32,409 nt of DNA from UMGS1649 sp045604405 (lineage in GTDB: Bacteria > Bacillota > Clostridia > TANB77 > CAG-465), in the NCBI GenBank assembly GCA_045604405.1, contig JAZUNZ010000051.1:1-32409 (forward strand). Direction: 5' to 3'. The notes below the pieces were generated by a model that was not told the DNA's origin, did no database searches, and worked only from the letters and a program-made list of their open reading frames with translations. Below, piece by piece: positions 4,697 to 14,130 of this stretch (position 1 is its first letter; each line of letters starts with the position of its first letter). Position numbers and translations under genes: made by a program.

Positions 4697-7426
4697 CTAT
4701 TTCGCTTCCATCCAGCTATTCCCAACATTTATATCTATAGCAAGAGGGACTTTTAATTTAGCTGCATTTTCCATTGATTCCCTCATATATTCTTTTACTA
4801 TTTCTACTTCATCTAAAATAGCTTCTACAATAAGTTCATCGTGTACTTGCATAACTATCTTAGATTTTAAATTGTTGTTCTTAAACTTATTATATAGTTC
4901 ATTCATAGCTATCTTCATTATATCTGCTGCTGTGCCTTGAATTGGCATGTTCATAGCAACTCGTTCACCGAATCCTCTTGTGTTATAATTAGAAGATTTA
5001 AGTTCTGGTACATTTCTTATTCTACCGAACTTGGTGGCAACATATCCGTTTTCTTCGCCAAACTTTACTGAGTCTTCCATAAATTTTGCAATGCCTGTAT
5101 AGTGATTCAAATAATTGTTTATATACTCTTTGGCTTCGGTTTTAGTTGAATTAATGCTTTTAGATAGTCCATAATCACTAATGCCATAAACAATGCCAAA
5201 ATTTACTGCTTTAGCTTTAGAACGTAATTCTTTTGTAACTTGTTCTAAAGGCACTTTAAATACTTGAGATGCAGTAACGGCATGAACGTCAACATTATTT
5301 ACGAACGCATTTATCATATTGTTATCATCAGCCATATCTGCTAATACTCGCAATTCGATTTGGCTATAGTCGGCATCTATAAGTTTAGTTTCATTAGAGC
5401 TTGTAGTAAAGCATTCTCTAATTTTACTTCCTACCTCTGTTCTTACGGGAATATTTTGAAGGTTTGGTTCTACACTGCTAAGTCTACCAGTAGCTGTTAC
5501 AGCCTGCATAAATGTAGTATGGATTCTACTATTATTGTCAGCTGCATATATTAAACCATCAATATATGTAGACTTAAGTTTTGCAAGTGATCTATATTCC
5601 AATACTGTAGGAACGATTTCATGTTTATCCTCTATAGCTTCAAGTGCTTCTTTGTCTGTTGAATAACTTGTTTTTGTTTTTTTCGAGCAAGGTAAATTCA
5701 ACTTCTCAAATAGAATATGCCCTAGTTGTCCAGGTGAATTTATATTAAATTCTTCACCTGCTAAAGAGTATATTTTCTTAGTTAAAGTTTCTATATGTTC
5801 ATCTAGATAAACACAAAATGTTTTTAGTTTCTCTACATCCAGATACATTCCATTACTTTCTATAATAGCTAGAGTTTCCATTAAAGGTATTTCTATGTTG
5901 TTATATAAATCTAAAAGTTTTAATTCATTCAACTTTGAGGTTAACAATTTATTAGCTTCTTTAACGCCACGCAAGTATGTATATATATATTTTTTGTCGG
6001 TATCAGTTAATTCTAGTTTTTCCTCATGTTCAGGGGTATCTAACATATCAAAAAGAGAAGTTTGTGTTACTTTTCTACTTGCCTCAAATTCAAGCTCTGG
6101 AAATGCTACTTCAAGCAAGTTATATACAATATTAGTAATTGAATAGTTGTTATCCGTAGCATTTATTAGATAATATCCTATCATAACATCTTGTTTAAAC
6201 CCTACCGGATTTTTTAGTTCTTGGTCAAAATATAATTTTAACAATTTTTTAGTATTATACCCCGTCTTTACTCTATCCGACTCACAAAATGCTTTTAAAA
6301 CGCTTTTTGTGCTGCCTGAAGCTAGTTCTATTAGATAGATATTATTATCAAGATAAAATAATAATTTGTTTTTTAGTTTATTATATACAAAATCATTATC
6401 TATGTATGTGAAAGTGATATTGTCAGTACTTGTTAATATGGCATTTTCTACTTCCTCAAAACTATTTAATATATAGAAATTTGTTTTTGACAAGTCTTTA
6501 TAAAACCTTGAAGTAGACTCTGTTTCAAGATCTTTTACATCCTCTTCATTGATGTATTTTTCTAAAAACTTCTTAAAAGATAAGCGCATAAACAATTGAC
6601 TTAGTTCAGGAAGGTTTACATCTTTTAATTTAAATCCTTCATAATCTAAATTAATGGGGGTATTTGTATTTATAGTAGCAAGTTTATAGCTTAAATATGC
6701 CATATCTTTATGTTCTTTAAGGCGGTTTCTTAAATTTTCACTTACATTTACAGTATCTATATTTTCATATATATTATCTAAACTGTTATATAATTCTAAA
6801 AGTGAATTGGCTGTTTTTTCACCAACTAATGGAATTCCTGGAATATTATCTGACTTATCTCCCATTAAAGCCTTCATATCTATAATTTGTCTAGGCTCTA
6901 AATTATATTCTTCTTTTAATTTTGCAGGATCATATATTGTGTATTCTGTTTTTCCCATTTTGGTAGATGGCATAACAATACTTGTATTTTCATCTATTAA
7001 TTGAAATGAATCTCTATCCCCTGTAAGTATGAAAGTTTTAATACCTTGTTTAGAATTGTTTTTTGCTACAGTTCCTAAAATATCATCTGCTTCATACCCT
7101 TCTAACTCAAGAATTGAAATGTTCATAGCACGTAGGATATCTTTTATAAGAGGCATTTGTGGACGAAGCTCATCTGGCATAGAACGACGGCCTGCTTTAT
7201 ATTGAGAAAACATTTCATGCCTAAATGTTGGTTTAGATAAATCGAACGTCACAGCTACATAGTTTGGATTTATCTTTTCTAGCATCATATAATATATGTT
7301 TAAAAAACCATAAACAGCATTGGTAAATGTACCGTCTTTTGTAGATAGAATTCTTATTCCATAAAATGCCCTGTTCATTATACTATTTCCATCTATTATT
7401 AAGAATTTATTCTCATTTTTTTCCAT
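4697..7426 (-). CDS. polA: DNA polymerase I
   Basis: Family A polymerase of 909 residues for Okazaki fragment processing and repair. The N-terminal 5' nuclease domain starts FLIIDGNSIMNRAFYG and includes EGYEADDILGT and MGDKSDNIPGIP. The middle region resembles a degenerate 3'-5' exonuclease domain without visible DxE metal ligands, as in Bacillus and Thermus enzymes. The polymerase domain has TATGRLSS, DYSQIELR (about residue 680), the O-helix region RSKAKAVNFGIVYG, and QVHDELI (about 855). The ATG at 7426 follows AGGAGG overlapping the hemW stop; an upstream start at 7453 is unsupported. It is co-transcribed with hemW and the transglycosylase. Confidence 0.98.
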   Translation of the reverse strand: MEKNENKFLIIDGNSIMNRAFYGIRILSTKDGTFTNAVYGFLNIYYMMLEKINPNYVAVTFDLSKPTFRHEMFSQYKAGRRSMPDELRPQMPLIKDILRAMNISILELEGYEADDILGTVAKNNSKQGIKTFILTGDRDSFQLIDENTSIVMPSTKMGKTEYTIYDPAKLKEEYNLEPRQIIDMKALMGDKSDNIPGIPLVGEKTANSLLELYNSLDNIYENIDTVNVSENLRNRLKEHKDMAYLSYKLATINTNTPINLDYEGFKLKDVNLPELSQLFMRLSFKKFLEKYINEEDVKDLETESTSRFYKDLSKTNFYILNSFEEVENAILTSTDNITFTYIDNDFVYNKLKNKLLFYLDNNIYLIELASGSTKSVLKAFCESDRVKTGYNTKKLLKLYFDQELKNPVGFKQDVMIGYYLINATDNNYSITNIVYNLLEVAFPELEFEASRKVTQTSLFDMLDTPEHEEKLELTDTDKKYIYTYLRGVKEANKLLTSKLNELKLLDLYNNIEIPLMETLAIIESNGMYLDVEKLKTFCVYLDEHIETLTKKIYSLAGEEFNINSPGQLGHILFEKLNLPCSKKTKTSYSTDKEALEAIEDKHEIVPTVLEYRSLAKLKSTYIDGLIYAADNNSRIHTTFMQAVTATGRLSSVEPNLQNIPVRTEVGSKIRECFTTSSNETKLIDADYSQIELRVLADMADDNNMINAFVNNVDVHAVTASQVFKVPLEQVTKELRSKAKAVNFGIVYGISDYGLSKSINSTKTEAKEYINNYLNHYTGIAKFMEDSVKFGEENGYVATKFGRIRNVPELKSSNYNTRGFGERVAMNMPIQGTAADIMKIAMNELYNKFKNNNLKSKIVMQVHDELIVEAILDEVEIVKEYMRESMENAAKLKVPLAIDINVGNSWMEAK

Positions 7427-7434
7427 ATTTCCTC

Positions 7435-8556
7435 CTATATAAATTCTTGCCAAACAATATTTGCAAGATCTTCACCCTTGTATGTGAGATAAATATTATC
7501 TCCTGCCCTTTCAAGCAATCCTTGTGACATTAATATATCTATTTTGTCCTTATAAAGAGAATATATGTCTTGTTTAAATTTTGCTTTAAATATATTAAGA
7601 TTAATACCTTTTTTTAGTCTTAATCTTAGTATTATGTATTCTTTTATAAGACCAAGTTTGTCCATTTCTTCAATGCCTTCTTTATTACTCATGCCAGACG
7701 AAATATTGTTAATATACTTTTGTACGTTGGATATATTGGTATATCTTATGCTATTTACAAAGCTTGCTGCTGCCGCACCGAACCCTAAATATTCTTCACC
7801 GTTCCAATACTTAAGGTTGTGTCTAGATTCATATCCAAGTTTTGCATAGTTAGATATTTCATATCTATTAAATCCGGCATTATCTAATTTCTTGTCTAAT
7901 AAATATTTCATTTCTCTTTCTGTATTTTCATCAGGAAGTGTTACAAAATTATTAGATACCAAAAAATCTAATTTAGTATTTTCATGCAACTCTAGACTAT
8001 ATGCAGATATATGTGTTATATGCTCTAATCCTAATATATAATCTATAGTACTTTCAAACATATCTATCGTTTCATCTGGAAGCCCTATTATAACATCACA
8101 AGATATATTTTTAAATCCTATATCTACAGCCCAATTATATGTATTTTCAAAATCTTTAATTGTTGAAAGGCGGCCAATCTTTTTTAACGTCTCATTATTT
8201 GCGGATTGAAGTCCTATGCTAATTCTATTTACACCAGCATCAAAATATGCTTTTAGCTTTTCATATGTTACAGACTCGGGATTTACCTCGATTGTAATTT
8301 CAGCATTTTGAGCGCAGAAAAGCTTAAGCACTTCTAATATGTTTACGATATTTTTTTCAGCTATTAAGCTAGGCGTACCTCCACCTAAGTAAATACTATC
8401 TACACGTCTATCGCCCAACAGTTCAGTTTCAGATAGAATTTCTTCTATAACGGCTTTTATATAGTCTTCTTCTAACGATTTATTTGCAACAGAATAAAAG
8501 TCGCAATAAAAACACTTTGAAGCGCAAAAAGGTATATGAATATATACTCCTAACAT
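7435..8556 (-). CDS. hemW: HemW-type radical SAM protein
   Basis: A 373-aa coproporphyrinogen dehydrogenase-like radical SAM protein of the HemW group, thought to act as a heme chaperone or transferase. The 4Fe-4S motif CASKCFYCDF lies near residue 12, preceded by YIHIPF. GGGTPSL and the SAM-binding strands follow, with a C-terminal HemN-like domain. HemW is recognised by the CxxxCxxC spacing with a phenylalanine before the third cysteine; earlier annotations call it HemN. The ATG at 8556 overlaps the TGA of whiA by one base; an in-frame GTG at 8559 is an alternative. First of a three-gene run with polA. Confidence 0.93.
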   Translation of the reverse strand: MLGVYIHIPFCASKCFYCDFYSVANKSLEEDYIKAVIEEILSETELLGDRRVDSIYLGGGTPSLIAEKNIVNILEVLKLFCAQNAEITIEVNPESVTYEKLKAYFDAGVNRISIGLQSANNETLKKIGRLSTIKDFENTYNWAVDIGFKNISCDVIIGLPDETIDMFESTIDYILGLEHITHISAYSLELHENTKLDFLVSNNFVTLPDENTEREMKYLLDKKLDNAGFNRYEISNYAKLGYESRHNLKYWNGEEYLGFGAAAASFVNSIRYTNISNVQKYINNISSGMSNKEGIEEMDKLGLIKEYIILRLRLKKGINLNIFKAKFKQDIYSLYKDKIDILMSQGLLERAGDNIYLTYKGEDLANIVWQEFI

Positions 8557-9254
8557 CACTTTTCCTCCGCAAGTTTTATTATTTTATTTAATCTATGATA
8601 TATTCCAGATTTAGATATTTTATATGAGCATTTATCTGCAAGTTCATCCAAAGAAGCTTCAGGATATTTTAATCTTAAAGAGGCGATTTCTTTAAGTTTA
8701 GGATTAAGCTCATTAAATCTGTTCTCATCTTTAAGCTTCTTTATTGCTTCTTGTTGCTTTACAGCGGCTTCAATAGTTTTAGATAAGTTTGCCGTTTCAC
8801 AATTCACACTTCTATTTATATTATTTTTTATAGACTTGTTAATTCTAATATTCTCATACTCTAAAACAGCTTTATTTGCTTCTAAGATAGCAAGTAAAGT
8901 GGATATTTGTTCGGAATCTTTTAAATATATAACATAATTAGAATTTCTTTTTATTATCTTAGGTGCTAAACCAAACTCAGTCATAAGCTTAATAACATAA
9001 TCTGCATAAACTTTAGATTTTGTTACAACTTCAAAATGATAATCTGTATTAGGATTTACAATACAACCGCTGCCCAAAAATACACCTTTTAGAAAGGCCT
9101 TTTTGCAACAAGTATCTTTTACAAGCTTTTTTATATCTGTAATTTTTAAATCCTTAGCTTCTGTTGTAAGCTCACCATATCTTAAAGGTAAAATACAGCA
9201 CTTTTTATTCCTAGTCATAAGTATTTCATCTTTTATTTGTTCTGAAAATGACAC
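8556..9254 (-). CDS. whiA: WhiA, shortened form
   Basis: WhiA is a DNA-binding protein with a LAGLIDADG-like N-terminal half and a C-terminal helix-turn-helix, linked to cell division and sporulation in Gram-positives. The family start MSFSEQIKDEI and the later blocks CCKKAFLKGVFLGSGCIVNP, VNCETANLSKT and LDELADKCSYKISKSGIYHRL are all present. The protein has 232 residues against the usual roughly 310. The missing part is the first half of the LAGLIDADG-like region: the text jumps from KCCILPLRYGEL to the second CC block. The reading frame is clean, so this is a real internal deletion. GTG start with a GGTGG-type site, overlapping prmC by 22 bp. Confidence 0.93.
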   Translation of the reverse strand: MSFSEQIKDEILMTRNKKCCILPLRYGELTTEAKDLKITDIKKLVKDTCCKKAFLKGVFLGSGCIVNPNTDYHFEVVTKSKVYADYVIKLMTEFGLAPKIIKRNSNYVIYLKDSEQISTLLAILEANKAVLEYENIRINKSIKNNINRSVNCETANLSKTIEAAVKQQEAIKKLKDENRFNELNPKLKEIASLRLKYPEASLDELADKCSYKISKSGIYHRLNKIIKLAEEK

Positions 9255-10105
9255 ACTACCACCCTATTCTTATTATTTATATCTTGTATTACCTGAATAT
9301 CCTTATATTCTTTATGCATACTTATTATATTTATCACATCTTCTGCTTGAGTATATCCTATCTCTACAGCTATTAAACCTCCAATATTTAAAAAGTTTTT
9401 AGCTTCATCAAATATTATCCTATAATAATCTAGCCCGTCTTTACCACCATACAAAGCAAGAGCTGGTTCTTTTTCTACAAATTCTGAAATCTCTTTCATC
9501 TCAGTTTTTGTAAGGTATGGAGGATTTGCAATTATTATATCATATTTAGTATTTAATTTGTATATATTTTTAAACATATTAGATTCTACAATATTACATC
9601 TATTGGCTACACCATTTAGCTCTGCATTTTTCCTTGCGACCTGAAGTGCTTCTGAAGATAAGTCTACCAAAGTGACTTCAGAAAGATTGGTGTTCTTTGC
9701 TACACTTATTCCAATTACTCCAGAGCCTGTACATAAATCCATCATTGTTTTGTAATTTTGTTTGCATATAACATCTATAGCAAATTCAATTATAGTTTCT
9801 GTGTCTTGTCTTGGTATTAATACAGATTCATTTACATAGAACTCATTTCCATAAATATATTCTTTATTTGTTACATATTGAGGAGGCATTTTATCATTTG
9901 CTATTTTACGCAACATTTCCTCCAAAGCAGCAAGATCTTTGTCTGTAATTTCTACTAAGTCTAGTTTTATATCTGCTATGCTACACTTCTTCATTTCAGA
10001 TAATAGCATAATAATAAGTTCCCTTGAATTGTGAGCTAGCTCAAGGGAATCTAAATTGTATTTTTGAATTAAGTCCATTACACTTTTATTTAATTTACTA
10101 TTCAT
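9233..10105 (-). CDS. prmC: Release factor glutamine methyltransferase PrmC
   Basis: A 290-aa SAM-dependent methyltransferase that modifies the GGQ glutamine of peptide-chain release factors. The N-terminal helical domain (residues 1-75) is followed by PRQDTETIIEFA, the SAM-binding motif DLCTGSGVIGISVAK, and the catalytic NPPYL motif (about residue 193), which defines the N5-glutamine methyltransferases. It overlaps the HAD phosphatase gene by 8 bp upstream and whiA by 22 bp downstream, so it belongs to a tightly packed operon. In many Firmicutes prmC follows prfA near rpmE; here rpmE is close but no prfA is in the window. Confidence 0.95.
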   Translation of the reverse strand: MNSKLNKSVMDLIQKYNLDSLELAHNSRELIIMLLSEMKKCSIADIKLDLVEITDKDLAALEEMLRKIANDKMPPQYVTNKEYIYGNEFYVNESVLIPRQDTETIIEFAIDVICKQNYKTMMDLCTGSGVIGISVAKNTNLSEVTLVDLSSEALQVARKNAELNGVANRCNIVESNMFKNIYKLNTKYDIIIANPPYLTKTEMKEISEFVEKEPALALYGGKDGLDYYRIIFDEAKNFLNIGGLIAVEIGYTQAEDVINIISMHKEYKDIQVIQDINNKNRVVVCHFQNK

Positions 10106-10901
10106 TGTCCGTCCTTTTCTTTATATTTTGAAGGATATTTTTTACATACATATCTAAATCACTGTTTTCAGTATAATCTGTTTTAGAAATGTGGTTTACT
10201 CTACCATCATTTAATAATTTTAATGCTAGGGTGTCATTTTGCTCATATAAAGATATAGCTGCACCACCATTATCTTTAACGAGCTTCATACACGGAACAT
10301 CTGTCATCCCGTCTCCAAAATATATCATATTGGAAAAAGGAATTTTCCTATCATTATCTGCCATTTTGTTATTTATGCTATCATCATATATTTCATATAT
10401 ACCCTTATTAATTCTATATAAAAATTGCGTCTTGTTTGTATAGTTCACAGATACCGCTGGCCATTTGGCAATTTCATCTACATTGTATAAGAAGCTACAT
10501 GCATATATTTTCTCAAATTCATCTTTTATCTGCGTTCCTTCAATCATTTCTTTTATTCCAGATGATACTATATAATGATGAGGTACTAATCCTAATGATT
10601 TTGTACAAGCATTTATTCTATCAAACCATTCTGTAACTCCCGGATAAAACTCAATATTTTTCCCATATTCAATAAAAGCAGATTTTTTAACTGACATATT
10701 GCGTTCTTCTGCCTTTTTTAACATTAAATACATATATGCAAGCACATTTTCCATGTTATTGTTTACTTTAAGACTATCTACTTCATCCCAAAATTCATCA
10801 CTTGTCATATTTAATGCGGGTATAAAATTGTGTTCTTGTATATTTCCGTGGGCTAATGTTCCATCAAAATCATATATAAAAGCTATGTGCGTATTTCTCA
10901 T
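10098..10901 (-). CDS. HAD-superfamily phosphatase
   Basis: A 267-aa haloacid dehalogenase-like hydrolase. Motif I is FIYDFDGTLAHGN at residues 7-19, with the nucleophile and acid Asp pair. A likely motif II serine lies in YIVSSGIKEMIEG, and motif III/IV residues in YFGDGMTDVPCMK near residue 205. It is a soluble cytosolic enzyme of unknown substrate, with a cap domain between the first and second motifs. The ATG at 10901 has a GGAGGAAA site; the frame extends upstream to 10931 through a terminator hairpin and is not used. It sits between rpmE and prmC. Confidence 0.88.
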   Translation of the reverse strand: MRNTHIAFIYDFDGTLAHGNIQEHNFIPALNMTSDEFWDEVDSLKVNNNMENVLAYMYLMLKKAEERNMSVKKSAFIEYGKNIEFYPGVTEWFDRINACTKSLGLVPHHYIVSSGIKEMIEGTQIKDEFEKIYACSFLYNVDEIAKWPAVSVNYTNKTQFLYRINKGIYEIYDDSINNKMADNDRKIPFSNMIYFGDGMTDVPCMKLVKDNGGAAISLYEQNDTLALKLLNDGRVNHISKTDYTENSDLDMYVKNILQNIKKRTDNE

Positions 10902-10907
10902 AATTTC

Positions 10908-10939
10908 CTCCAAAAGAAAAGTGCTACACAAAGTAGCAC
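10908..10939 (-). terminator. Terminator after rpmE
   Basis: GTGCTAC (10921-10927) and GTAGCAC (10933-10939) form a 7-bp stem with a 5-nt loop. On the minus strand the stem is followed by TTTTCTTTT. It separates rpmE from the HAD gene. The downstream ribosome binding site lies just after the T-run, so read-through could be needed for the following operon. Confidence 0.8.
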
Positions 10940-10946
10940 CATCATA

Positions 10947-11150
10947 TTATTTTTTTGTTCCGTATTTTTCCATAAATTTTGCGGCTCTACCTTTAGAAGA
11001 AACAGCTTGTTTTAATCCAGTAAAGAATGGATGACATGCGCTGCATGTATCTGTTTTCATTTCTTTTTTAGTTGAACCAACTTCAATTACATTACCACAA
11101 GCACAAGTTATTGTAGCTTTGTTATAATTTGGTTGTATTTCTTTTTTCAT
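10947..11150 (-). CDS. rpmE: Ribosomal protein L31, zinc-binding form
   Basis: A 67-aa large-subunit ribosomal protein. The start MKKEIQPNYNKATITCACGN and the Cys pattern C-x-C ... C-x-x-C (CAC at residues 16-18, CSAC near 36) mark the zinc-containing C+ type, which also serves as a zinc reserve. The HPFFTG motif is intact. It has its own promoter (TTGTAA-17-TAAAAT) and terminator. Confidence 0.98.
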   Translation of the reverse strand: MKKEIQPNYNKATITCACGNVIEVGSTKKEMKTDTCSACHPFFTGLKQAVSSKGRAAKFMEKYGTKK

Positions 11151-11192
11151 TATATGTCCCTCCCCTGTATTTGGAATCGTTTTTACCCTAAT

Positions 11193-11221
11193 ATTTTAAC
11201 ATAACTAAAATTAAATTACAA
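11193..11221 (-). promoter_or_regulatory. Sigma-A-type promoter for rpmE
   Basis: On the minus strand TTGTAA (11221-11216) and TAAAAT (11198-11193) are 17 bp apart, about 43 bp upstream of the rpmE ATG. Confidence 0.6.
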
Positions 11222-11253
11222 TGGTTTTTAATAAAAAAGTGCATTTATCTAGT

Positions 11254-11940
11254 TTAATTTAACTTTACCAAATTAAATTTAGTATAGTCGCCGCTAACCA
11301 TTTTATAATCAACGCCATCTATTATACCTTCTTTTACCATATAATGGCCTTCACCGTGCAAATGCCCATATACACATTTTTTTACATTATGCTTTTTAAA
11401 TAACTCTTTTATTTCATATCTAAATGGCGGAAAATGAGTCATAACAATTATATCTTTACTCTTGTTTTCTGGGCTTATACTATTTAAGGACAACTCTAGG
11501 CGTATAAGTTCTCTTAAATACACCTTATAATCGTCTATATTTTCATCTTCTGTATTACCCCAACCTCTAAAGCCACAAATGTTTATATTCTCAACACAGA
11601 AACTATTGTTATTAAGTACTTTTATTGTCTTAAAATTGTTATTTTCTAAAAATTTGTTAACCTTTGTAAGAGTTGAAAAATAATAATCATGATTGCCTTT
11701 TATAATTATTTTATTTCCAGGAAGACTGTCTATATATGCAAAATCTGCATATGTTGAGTTTAGATCTAATCCCCATGAAATATCTCCTGGAATAAGAACA
11801 GTGTCTGCATCTTTTACTGTAGCTTTCCAGTTTTCATCTAATCTTTGTTCATAATTTTCCCAATCTTTTCCAAATAGCTCCATTGATTTATTTGGAACAG
11901 ATTTGGATAAATGTAAGTCTGAAATTGCATATATAGCCAT
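11254..11940 (-). CDS. Calcineurin-like metallophosphoesterase
   Basis: A 228-aa cytosolic phosphoesterase with a dinuclear metal site. Motifs in order: SDLHLS (residues 7-12), GDISWG, GNHDYY, THFPP and GHLHGEGH. The GDISWG and THFPPF forms match a Firmicutes subgroup with no settled substrate. The ATG at 11940 has an AGGTG site; an in-frame start at 11958 overlaps the end of tsaD and lies in the SD region. It follows tsaD by 10 bp on the same transcript. Confidence 0.9.
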   Translation of the reverse strand: MAIYAISDLHLSKSVPNKSMELFGKDWENYEQRLDENWKATVKDADTVLIPGDISWGLDLNSTYADFAYIDSLPGNKIIIKGNHDYYFSTLTKVNKFLENNNFKTIKVLNNNSFCVENINICGFRGWGNTEDENIDDYKVYLRELIRLELSLNSISPENKSKDIIVMTHFPPFRYEIKELFKKHNVKKCVYGHLHGEGHYMVKEGIIDGVDYKMVSGDYTKFNLVKLN

Positions 11941-11950
11941 GTTTTCACCT

Positions 11951-12964
11951 CTATTCATTTTCTATATTCATGCTAGCTTTTGCATTCAAGCTTAAATCTG
12001 TAGTATACTTACCCTCTCTATATTTAAATATTCCGGCAGCAGTTATCATAGCAGCATTGTCTGTACAATATTTTAACTCTGGCAAATATACTTCTATATT
12101 TTCCTTATTTCCTTGTTCTGTTAATAATTCTCTTAATTTTCTGTTTGCAGAGACACCTCCAGCTAAAGCAATTTTATTTATTCCTTGTTGCTTGGCAAGT
12201 GTTATTGTGTGTTCTACTAATACTTCTGCTACGTTGTTTTCAAAACTTGTACACATATCATCTATGCGCAAAGCACCTTTTTCCTTGTTTGCAATATTTA
12301 AAACTGCTGTTTTGACTCCGCTAAAACTAAAATCTAAGTTCTCCTCAAATCTTGTTTTAGGTAGTTTATATGTAGCTTGTCCCTGCTCTGCATGTTTACT
12401 TACCTCAGGGCCACCTGGATATCCTAAATTTAAAACACGCGCTACTTTATCAAAAGCTTCTCCAACAGCATCATCACGAGTTCTTGCAAGTATTTTAAAG
12501 TTAGTATAATCTTTAACCTCTATTACGTGTGAATGTCCGCCAGATACTACAAGTGCCAAAAATGGCGGTTTAAGATCTGGATGAGTTAAAAAGTTTGCCG
12601 CAATATGTCCCGCTATATGATGTACTGGTACAAGCGGAATATTTAACGTATATGCCAAGGATTTGGCAAAAGACACACCAACAAGCAGTGCACCTACAAG
12701 TCCCGGCCCTATAGTTACTGCTATGGCGCATAAGTCTTCAAGCTTTATATTAGCTTTTTGTAAAGCTTCATCTAGCACCAAACTAATATTTTTAGTATGT
12801 TGTCTTGATGCTATTTCAGGCACCACACCACCATATTTTTTATGTATATCTATTTGTGAAGACACTACGTTTGCTAGCACCTTAAAATTGTTATCCTGTT
12901 TAAATTCAATTACAGCTATTGCTGTTTCATCACAGCTACTTTCTATTCCTAATATATACATCAT
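11951..12964 (-). CDS. tsaD: tRNA threonylcarbamoyladenosine synthase subunit TsaD
   Basis: A 337-aa ASKHA-fold protein that transfers threonylcarbamoyl to A37 of ANN-decoding tRNAs together with TsaB and TsaE. The N-terminus YILGIESSCDETA, the metal-binding HHIAGH (about residue 111), VSGGHSH, and GGVSANRKLR are all family signatures. Length is normal. The tsaB and tsaE partners are not in the window. It lies between the M50 protease and the metallophosphoesterase genes, with short gaps that suggest one transcript. Confidence 0.98.
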   Translation of the reverse strand: MMYILGIESSCDETAIAVIEFKQDNNFKVLANVVSSQIDIHKKYGGVVPEIASRQHTKNISLVLDEALQKANIKLEDLCAIAVTIGPGLVGALLVGVSFAKSLAYTLNIPLVPVHHIAGHIAANFLTHPDLKPPFLALVVSGGHSHVIEVKDYTNFKILARTRDDAVGEAFDKVARVLNLGYPGGPEVSKHAEQGQATYKLPKTRFEENLDFSFSGVKTAVLNIANKEKGALRIDDMCTSFENNVAEVLVEHTITLAKQQGINKIALAGGVSANRKLRELLTEQGNKENIEVYLPELKYCTDNAAMITAAGIFKYREGKYTTDLSLNAKASMNIENE

Positions 12965-12974
12965 ATTCCCCTTC

Positions 12975-13631
12975 TTAAATATACATTATTGCCACTACAA
13001 CCATCCATACTATGGTATATGCTGGCGTTATTATATATGAATACCAACCAGTTATAAACAATATTAGCAAAATGTAAAATGAATATTTTTCTAGTTTATC
13101 AAACCATTGTTTCGCCCTATAAGGTAAGAAATAATATAATACCTTAGAACCATCAAACGGTGGCAATGGTATTAAATTAAATACTGCAAATACCACGTTA
13201 AATTGTATTGTAAGTATTATCATTTCAAATAAAATTCTACCCGTTCCAGAACTATTTAACATTGTTTCAGCTACTCCAGTCATAGCTAGTATTTTAAATA
13301 TTATTGTAACTATTAAAGCTAAAGCTAGATTAAACATCGGTCCTGCTAGAGCGACGAGCATATTGCCTTTGCCCCTTTTTTCAAAGTTTCTATCATCTAC
13401 CATAACTGGCTTGCCCCAACCTACTCCAATAAGAGCTATTGAGAGAAATCCAAACCAGTCTATATGTGCAAATGGAGATAATGTAAGCCTACCCAGTTCT
13501 TTTTGACTTTTATCCCCCAATTTATATGCTACAATAGCATGTCCAAATTCGTGTATTGAAAGAGATAATAACAAGGCTGGTAAAAAATATAAAAAGCTTA
13601 TTAATCCCCCTCTTGTAAAAACATCAAACAT
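12975..13631 (-). CDS. Site-2-protease-family (M50) membrane metalloprotease
   Basis: A 218-aa integral membrane zinc protease of the M50 class without a PDZ domain. The HEFGH motif lies in the first helix-rich segment (about residues 27-31), and the third metal ligand motif NLIPLPPFDGSKVL is near 150. Four to six hydrophobic segments are visible. Proteins of this type cleave substrates within the membrane; the substrate here is unknown. It is 10 bp upstream of tsaD and 13 bp downstream of the polysaccharide operon. Confidence 0.92.
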   Translation of the reverse strand: MFDVFTRGGLISFLYFLPALLLSLSIHEFGHAIVAYKLGDKSQKELGRLTLSPFAHIDWFGFLSIALIGVGWGKPVMVDDRNFEKRGKGNMLVALAGPMFNLALALIVTIIFKILAMTGVAETMLNSSGTGRILFEMIILTIQFNVVFAVFNLIPLPPFDGSKVLYYFLPYRAKQWFDKLEKYSFYILLILFITGWYSYIITPAYTIVWMVVVAIMYI

Positions 13632-13644
13632 AAATAACCCCTCT

Positions 13645-14130
13645 TTACTTTAGAGCATCTTCTAAGAGCTCTTTAAAACTTCTAATAAAGTTTTCGGTAT
13701 TGCTTGTATAATCCTTAACAACAAAGTCTTTTGCTTCAAGAACTTTGTCCGCAATTTCACTTTCATCCTCACAACTTAAAATATAGCCATCCTGTGTCAT
13801 TTTTTGTATTACTTGAAGTTGATGATCATTTATATGCTCACCGTATTTTTTTAGTCTTGGTACTGCAATTATTTTCTTTTTAAGTTTTAACGCATTAAGT
13901 ATTGAGCCCACCCCACCATGCGTAATTATTATATCTGCTTTTTCAATATATTCGTTAAATTTGTCAAAAGGGACATAATTTAATATATTTAAAACCTCGG
14001 ATTCATACTCTGTATTTCCAGCCTGTACAATAACTTCATCGGTTATCTTTCCCGATTTAACAGCATCTTCTACGGCTTGAATTAATCTTACAAACGGCTT
14101 ATCTTGTGTTCCCACAGTTACAAAAATCAT
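13645..14130 (-). CDS. Alg13/PssE-like glycosyltransferase catalytic subunit
   Basis: A 161-aa GT28-type half glycosyltransferase. MIFVTVGTQDKPFVRLIQAV is the canonical start of the Alg13/EpsF/PssE group. THGGVGSILNAL (about residues 70-81) and PRLKKYGEHINDHQLQ form the sugar-nucleotide site. It works with the preceding Alg14-like partner, which holds the membrane. The start at 14130 overlaps the partner's stop as TAATG and follows GGAGGAA. The pair usually adds the second sugar to a lipid-linked repeat unit. Last gene of the polysaccharide operon. Confidence 0.92.
   Translation of the reverse strand: MIFVTVGTQDKPFVRLIQAVEDAVKSGKITDEVIVQAGNTEYESEVLNILNYVPFDKFNEYIEKADIIITHGGVGSILNALKLKKKIIAVPRLKKYGEHINDHQLQVIQKMTQDGYILSCEDESEIADKVLEAKDFVVKDYTSNTENFIRSFKELLEDALK

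Noticed and set aside
11970..12509. A 179-codon plus-strand open frame opposite tsaD.
   Set aside because: It is the antisense shadow of a highly conserved gene, with no ribosome binding site or family pattern.
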